Below the pieces are notes generated by a model that made no database searches, was not told where the DNA came from, and saw only the letters and a program-made list of their open reading frames with translations. Positions 15,340 to 19,870 of a DNA stretch of 19,870 nucleotides are shown one piece after another (position 1 is the stretch's first letter; the number at the start of each line of letters is the position of its first letter). The stretch lies in NCBI GenBank assembly GCA_945878515.1, contig CAMCTL010000056.1, positions 1 to 19,870 of the forward strand, read 5' to 3'. This DNA comes from Flavobacterium psychrophilum (GTDB taxonomy: Bacteria; Bacteroidota; Bacteroidia; Flavobacteriales; Flavobacteriaceae). The position numbers and the translations under genes were made by a program.

Positions 15340-16941
15340 TTAATACCCTGGGTTTTGGATTAATTTTGGATTAGCTTCAAGTGCTTTTAAAGGAATAGGG
15401 AATAAATTATAATGAGCAGGAATTGAAGTTCCATCCTTAACATTTCCTTTCCAAGGCCATAAATAACTACCGCCAGTAAATTTACCGTAACGAATCAAAT
15501 CTGTCCTTCTATGACCTTCAAAATTGAGTTCTCTGCCTCTTTCATCCAAAATAAAATCAAGCGTCAATTGACTTGCATTTATTGGTGTAGCTTTAGATCT
15601 TACTCTAACTAGATTTACATAATTTAAAGCGTCAGCATTTGAACCGCCACCTCCTCTTAATATACTTTCTGCTAGCATTAAATACGCATCAGCTAATCTA
15701 TACAAAGGAAAATCAGTACCAGCAAAAGAGTTAGGACTTACAGTTCCAACAAAATTTGTATTTGTAAATTTTATAGAAGGATAACCGTCTGTCCATGTTT
15801 TATAATTAGTCATCTCATAACTATGTCTTTTTGTTAGGTCTGCATTTAAATAATTTGACCAAAATAAATGAGCTCTATCATCTGGTGACGCGTCTAAAGC
15901 AGCTGGACTATTACCAAACAAACCGTACCAAGCTTTTGTAGCGCGATGTCCTGCCCAAGCATTAGATCCCCCGCCAGGGTTTCCATAATCAAGTGCTGTC
16001 ATTGTTGCATCGTTTAAACTACCATTAATTAAATAAGTTGTATTACCATAACTTTGACTTATAATTGGATCAGCTATTAAGGCGTAGATAATTTCATTTT
16101 TAGCATCAGTTACGTCATTGTCTCTACAAAATAAACTTCTAAAATTTGGTGACAAAGTATAACCTCCTTCATCTATTACTAATTTTGAATATTTATAAGC
16201 TTGGGCATACTTATTTTGTCCTATATAAACTTCAGAATTTAGATATAGTTTTGCCAATAACATTCTCACAGCTGCCTTGCTTGCTTGACCATATCCAAGT
16301 CTTTGAGGCATTTTATTTTCGATATCTAAGAGTTCCGATTCAACGAAATCATATAATTGCTTTCTGTTTGATTCTTCTTTAAGCTCTGCCTTTCCTAAAT
16401 CAGCTTCGGTCAGTAAAGGTCCTTTCCCAAAACAATCAATCAAATAGAAATAGGCTAGTGATCTCAAAAATCGCATTTCGCTAATTACTTGATCCTTATT
16501 TGAAACATCAAAAGTTCTAAATTGTGCAATAACCTGATTTGCTTGAGGAACTGTGTAATAAATACGATTGTACATATATCGCATAAACTTGTTGTTGGCA
16601 TCCCAATTTGAGGCGGTTGTCAATTGGTCAAGACCATTATCGCCCCAACGGTTTTTCATGTCATCAGCGGTAAAATCCTGCAAATTAATAATTCCTCTCA
16701 AGAATGGAGATTCTCCTGGATCATCACCCGGTGTATCTGTACTTCCTGGTCCTGATGGTCCTGAAAGCGCATAAGACCCATAAACTTTAGAAACGAGTCC
16801 CTGTAAAGTTGGTTGTTCTTTAAGTAATTGATCTAATGATTTAGCAGAACCTTCCGGCTGTATGTTCAAATCATCGATGCAACTGCTTGTTAGCAACAGG
16901 ACTAAACCTAATCCTAAAGTATACTTTTTAAAATTTTTCAT
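15340..16941 (-). CDS. susD: SusD/RagB family nutrient-binding outer-membrane lipoprotein
   Basis: The 533-residue surface lipoprotein acts as the lid on the SusC transporter and captures oligosaccharides. The lipobox LLTSSC puts the lipidated Cys at 21. The N-terminal part carries the helical TPR-like scaffold typical of the family (for example the stretch with MRYMYNRIYYTVPQANQVI). The C-terminal part shows the RagB/SusD signature FILDERGRELNFEGHRRTDL followed by LFPIP and a final NPGY. The length is normal. The gene begins 16 bases after susC ends and is followed 17 bases later by susE, a compact operon arrangement. Starch or maltodextrin as substrate is inferred from the GH13 and SusE partners; SusD sequence alone does not define it. 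Confidence 0.95.
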   Translation of the reverse strand: MKNFKKYTLGLGLVLLLTSSCIDDLNIQPEGSAKSLDQLLKEQPTLQGLVSKVYGSYALSGPSGPGSTDTPGDDPGESPFLRGIINLQDFTADDMKNRWGDNGLDQLTTASNWDANNKFMRYMYNRIYYTVPQANQVIAQFRTFDVSNKDQVISEMRFLRSLAYFYLIDCFGKGPLLTEADLGKAELKEESNRKQLYDFVESELLDIENKMPQRLGYGQASKAAVRMLLAKLYLNSEVYIGQNKYAQAYKYSKLVIDEGGYTLSPNFRSLFCRDNDVTDAKNEIIYALIADPIISQSYGNTTYLINGSLNDATMTALDYGNPGGGSNAWAGHRATKAWYGLFGNSPAALDASPDDRAHLFWSNYLNADLTKRHSYEMTNYKTWTDGYPSIKFTNTNFVGTVSPNSFAGTDFPLYRLADAYLMLAESILRGGGGSNADALNYVNLVRVRSKATPINASQLTLDFILDERGRELNFEGHRRTDLIRYGKFTGGSYLWPWKGNVKDGTSIPAHYNLFPIPLKALEANPKLIQNPGY

Positions 16942-16957
16942 AATATTATTTTATTAA

Positions 16958-19870
16958 TTAAAAGTCAAGACTTACTCCAAAAGTATATGTTCGTGGTCTT
17001 GGATAAAAATTCCCGTCAATTGCATCAAAATTTTCAGGATCTTGACCGGTGTATTTTGTTACTAAAAATGCATTGTTAACAGTACCACTCACTCTTAAGG
17101 ATGATTTACCTACGAATTTAGCAAATTTATATCCTAAAGAAATATTATCACAACGTAAAAAAGAAGCGTCTTCTAATAAATAATCAGAACGTTCTGCATT
17201 ACCAAGATAAGTGTCAAAGAGTGGATTAGCGCTTCCATTATAGAAATTCAAAACATTATTTATATATTCTGTACTTTGTGATGGAATTGCTGCTTGTATA
17301 TGCCCGTTTTGTTGTTTTTTAAGATTGTAAACTTCGCCTCCTATTTGGCCTCTAAAATTTGCTGTTACATCAAAGTTTTTATATCCAAAAGTCGCATTAA
17401 AACCATAAGTCCAGTTAGGTCGCAAGGCAACATAATACTCATCTGATTCATTTATTTTGCCATCTTTATTTCTGTCGCTGTAGGCTCCAACAATAGGTTC
17501 ACCACTTGCATCATAAATTTGTTCATAAACAAAAGCGGAATAAGGTTGATGCCCTACAGCATGATAGGCTAGATTATTCCCTGTACCTCCAATGCCTCCT
17601 CCAGCACTAGTCCTAGTTATTCCTTTTAGTTCAGAAATAGTACTATAATTGTAAGCTATATTACCTCCAAAAATTAAAGACAAATCATCTGTTTTAATTA
17701 CTGCAACATTTAAACTCACTTCAAACCCACTACTGTCCAACGACCCAATATTTTTCAAATATTCAGTTCCTCCTGTATCGCCGGCAGCTAAAGGAACAAC
17801 AGCTAACAAATCATTAGTTTTTCTTTGATAAACATCCACGCTACCAGTAAGTATACTGTTTTTGAATAAATCAAAATCTAATCCTAAATTGTATGTAGTC
17901 GTTTTTTCCCATGTTAAATCAGCATTAAAGGGTCCAACAGTATATGGAATTACCCCGGGCAAATATTGACTGGAAGCATCTCCAGGAATAAATGTAGGTA
18001 AATAAGGATAATACTCTCTTTGAATATTACCTCCTGGAAGTGTTGCTTGTCCCGTTTTTCCCCAACCTAGTCGTAATTTCAAATCTTGAACAAAATTAGA
18101 TTCTTTTAGGAATGATTCTTCTTTTAGTTTCCATGCCGCACCCACAGCTGGAAAGTAACCCCACCTTTGATCTTCAGCAAAAACGGATGTTCCATCGGCT
18201 CTTAGAGTGGCAGTTAATAAATATTTACCCAACAAATCAACGTTTCCTCTTGCAAAAAAAGCTTGTAAATTTCGAGGCCTATATTCTCTGTTGTTTGGAT
18301 TATTAACATCACTAATAAATTCTTCTCTAATTCCTGTATCTACATTATTCCTATAAGAAATTGAATTTCCATCTGTTTTAAAATCTTGGTAAGAATATCC
18401 CGCTTGAGCATCCACTTTATTCACAAAACCAGTAAGTGCTTTTGAATACGCCAAATACGAATCCATCGTTTTATTTGTTGCAGTTGCTTTAAAAAGACTT
18501 GCTTGACCTGGATTAAAGAGATAATTTGTTGCAGGATTTGTTCCTTGATTGAAAGTATAAGTGGCAAGTGCATTATCTTGAAACTTTTCTTTATAATCTC
18601 TTGTTGTTGCGTCTAAACCTAAATTTACCACAGCTCTAAGGTCTCGCAAAAATGGGAGTTTATAATCAAACTCAATGTTACCTAAAAATCGAATTGCATC
18701 ATCAACACCTCTTCTTTGATCTAATAAAGCCAAAGGATTTGTTGGACCCACTTTTTGATCTCTATTTCCACTTAAGCTAGTTTGCTGATAGTAGCCTACA
18801 AACTTATTATCAAATGAGTCGCCAAACACTGGTTTAGTAGGATCCATAACTGCTGCTCCACCAAATGCACCTCCTTCATCAACATTATTTTTATTTGAAT
18901 AGGTTCCTTTAGCGTTAATATCTATCTTTAAATCATCATTTAAAAATTTTGGAGTCATCTTTAATGAATATGAAAGTCTTTTAAACTCGCTGGTTTTTAC
19001 AATACCTTGAACATCTGTATAACCAATAGAAGCTCTAAATGGAACTTTTTTATACAAATTAGCTCTCGCACTAAAGTTGTGATCTGTTGAAATTGATGTT
19101 CTCAAAATTACATCTTGCCAGTTTGTATCACTTAAAATTCTGCCCTCAATTTGTGGAGTAGAAAGATCATCGGTTACAAGAGTTGAAGGGTCGTCAACCC
19201 CTAATAGATTTGTCTTTGAAGGATGATATTGTTGAATAAATCGTGTGAAATCTGAGGCATTCATCACATCTAAGGTTTTAATTACTTTTCCCATAGTGAT
19301 ATTAGATGAATAATTAAATTGCGGTGCTCCTGATGTTCCCTTTTTTGTAGTAATAAGGATTACCCCGTTAGAAGCTCTTACACCATAAATTGCAGTTGCA
19401 GATGCGTCCTTTAACACAGAGAAACTCTCCACATCATTAGGGTTAATAAGTGACCAAGGATTTGTTCCTGCGTCACTTATTGGCACACCATCAATGATAA
19501 TCAAAGGGTCATTCGAAGCATTTAATGAAGCACCACCTCTAATTCTGATAATTGGCCCAGCATCTGGAGCGCCGCCTCCGTTAGTTATTCTAACGCCCGC
19601 AGCTTTTCCTGCTAATAATTGATCAGTAGAGAAAATTGCTCCTTTATTAAAATCTTTTGCAGTTACCAAAGCAACTGAACCTGTTGCATCTTTTTTTCTC
19701 GTAGTACCATACCCTACCTGGATTACAACTTCTTTTAGTTCACTTGCATCCTCAGCAAGATTAACATTTAATGATTGCTGATTATTGAAAATTATTGTTT
19801 GGCTAACATAACCGATAAAAGAAAAAACGATTTTATCTCCTTTATTTAATTTGTTTAATTTGAATTTTCC
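16958..19870 (-). CDS. susC: SusC/RagA family TonB-linked outer-membrane transporter (5' end outside window)
   Basis: This 22-strand-type beta-barrel imports oligosaccharides using TonB energy. The frame stays open to the window edge, giving 970 visible codons. A TTG at 19669 could be mistaken for a start, but 67 further codons upstream are clearly the same protein. They encode the end of a CarboxypepD_reg-like domain (KGDKIVFSFIGYVSQTI), then the TonB-box region ELKEVVIQVGYGTTRKKDAT and SusC plug entry. The plug continues with QLLAGKAAGVRI and PLIIIDGVPI, and the barrel ends in YTFGVSLDF with a C-terminal Phe. By comparison with the family, roughly 60-80 residues (signal peptide and start of the first domain) are missing at the right edge. 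It is the first visible gene of the cluster. Confidence 0.96.
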   Translation of the reverse strand, partial: GKFKLNKLNKGDKIVFSFIGYVSQTIIFNNQQSLNVNLAEDASELKEVVIQVGYGTTRKKDATGSVALVTAKDFNKGAIFSTDQLLAGKAAGVRITNGGGAPDAGPIIRIRGGASLNASNDPLIIIDGVPISDAGTNPWSLINPNDVESFSVLKDASATAIYGVRASNGVILITTKKGTSGAPQFNYSSNITMGKVIKTLDVMNASDFTRFIQQYHPSKTNLLGVDDPSTLVTDDLSTPQIEGRILSDTNWQDVILRTSISTDHNFSARANLYKKVPFRASIGYTDVQGIVKTSEFKRLSYSLKMTPKFLNDDLKIDINAKGTYSNKNNVDEGGAFGGAAVMDPTKPVFGDSFDNKFVGYYQQTSLSGNRDQKVGPTNPLALLDQRRGVDDAIRFLGNIEFDYKLPFLRDLRAVVNLGLDATTRDYKEKFQDNALATYTFNQGTNPATNYLFNPGQASLFKATATNKTMDSYLAYSKALTGFVNKVDAQAGYSYQDFKTDGNSISYRNNVDTGIREEFISDVNNPNNREYRPRNLQAFFARGNVDLLGKYLLTATLRADGTSVFAEDQRWGYFPAVGAAWKLKEESFLKESNFVQDLKLRLGWGKTGQATLPGGNIQREYYPYLPTFIPGDASSQYLPGVIPYTVGPFNADLTWEKTTTYNLGLDFDLFKNSILTGSVDVYQRKTNDLLAVVPLAAGDTGGTEYLKNIGSLDSSGFEVSLNVAVIKTDDLSLIFGGNIAYNYSTISELKGITRTSAGGGIGGTGNNLAYHAVGHQPYSAFVYEQIYDASGEPIVGAYSDRNKDGKINESDEYYVALRPNWTYGFNATFGYKNFDVTANFRGQIGGEVYNLKKQQNGHIQAAIPSQSTEYINNVLNFYNGSANPLFDTYLGNAERSDYLLEDASFLRCDNISLGYKFAKFVGKSSLRVSGTVNNAFLVTKYTGQDPENFDAIDGNFYPRPRTYTFGVSLDF

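Noticed and set aside
14841..15374. 177-codon open frame on the plus strand
   Set aside because: It is antisense to the susE lipoprotein gene, whose signal peptide, lipobox and family motifs are clear. Its translation has no recognisable features.
1..19870. CRISPR arrays, tRNA or rRNA genes, prophage or transposase genes
   Set aside because: None seen on either strand. The short repeats present are not spaced like CRISPR repeats, and no mobile-element enzyme is encoded.

Overview
The window is ordinary-looking chromosome of a member of the Bacteroidota, most likely a Flavobacterium or close relative. The reasons are AT-rich intergenic DNA, starts without Shine-Dalgarno sequences, several promoter-like TAnnTTTG boxes, a SusC/SusD nutrient-uptake pair, two secreted proteins with C-terminal type IX secretion (T9SS) sorting domains, and small flavobacterial hypothetical proteins. 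No tRNA, rRNA, CRISPR array, integrase or intact insertion sequence is visible.

Left part (1-5958), acetate and C3 metabolism. ppdK (pyruvate phosphate dikinase, minus strand) is divergent from satP (acetate/succinate transporter) and acs (acetyl-CoA synthetase), which lie on the plus strand. Their 363-base shared upstream region holds one TAnnTTTG box facing each way and two palindromes. Together they would take up acetate, activate it to acetyl-CoA, and interconvert pyruvate and phosphoenolpyruvate at the gluconeogenic branch point.

Middle part (5957-9493), housekeeping genes and small unknowns. It holds a 65-residue conserved-looking hypothetical protein, a stand-alone tRNA wobble-uridine methyltransferase (mnmD), branched-chain aminotransferase (ilvE), an all-alpha NTP pyrophosphohydrolase, and a 62-residue two-helix membrane protein. 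Two intergenic repeat structures stand out. One is a 14-bp tandem array facing inverted copies around the ilvE terminator. The other is a REP-like inverted pair carrying CTGAGCTTGTCGAAG.

Right part (9494-19870), an alpha-glucan (starch or maltodextrin type) utilisation locus on the minus strand. In transcription order it runs susC (5' end cut off by the window), susD, susE, a large secreted GH13 amylase, and a four-domain SusE/SusF-like surface protein. SusC, SusD and SusE are tightly packed with 16-17 base gaps. The last two genes are each preceded by a hairpin with a T-tract, so expression probably steps down along the cluster, and the final gene probably has its own promoter. The amylase and the last protein end in T9SS sorting domains, so surface attachment is through T9SS rather than a lipid anchor as in Bacteroides SusG and SusF. 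The regulator, and probably cytoplasmic enzymes, lie outside the window.

I did not find a convincing new system. The best leads are the repeat structures, the terminators inside the Sus cluster, and the uncharacterised small proteins and domains.
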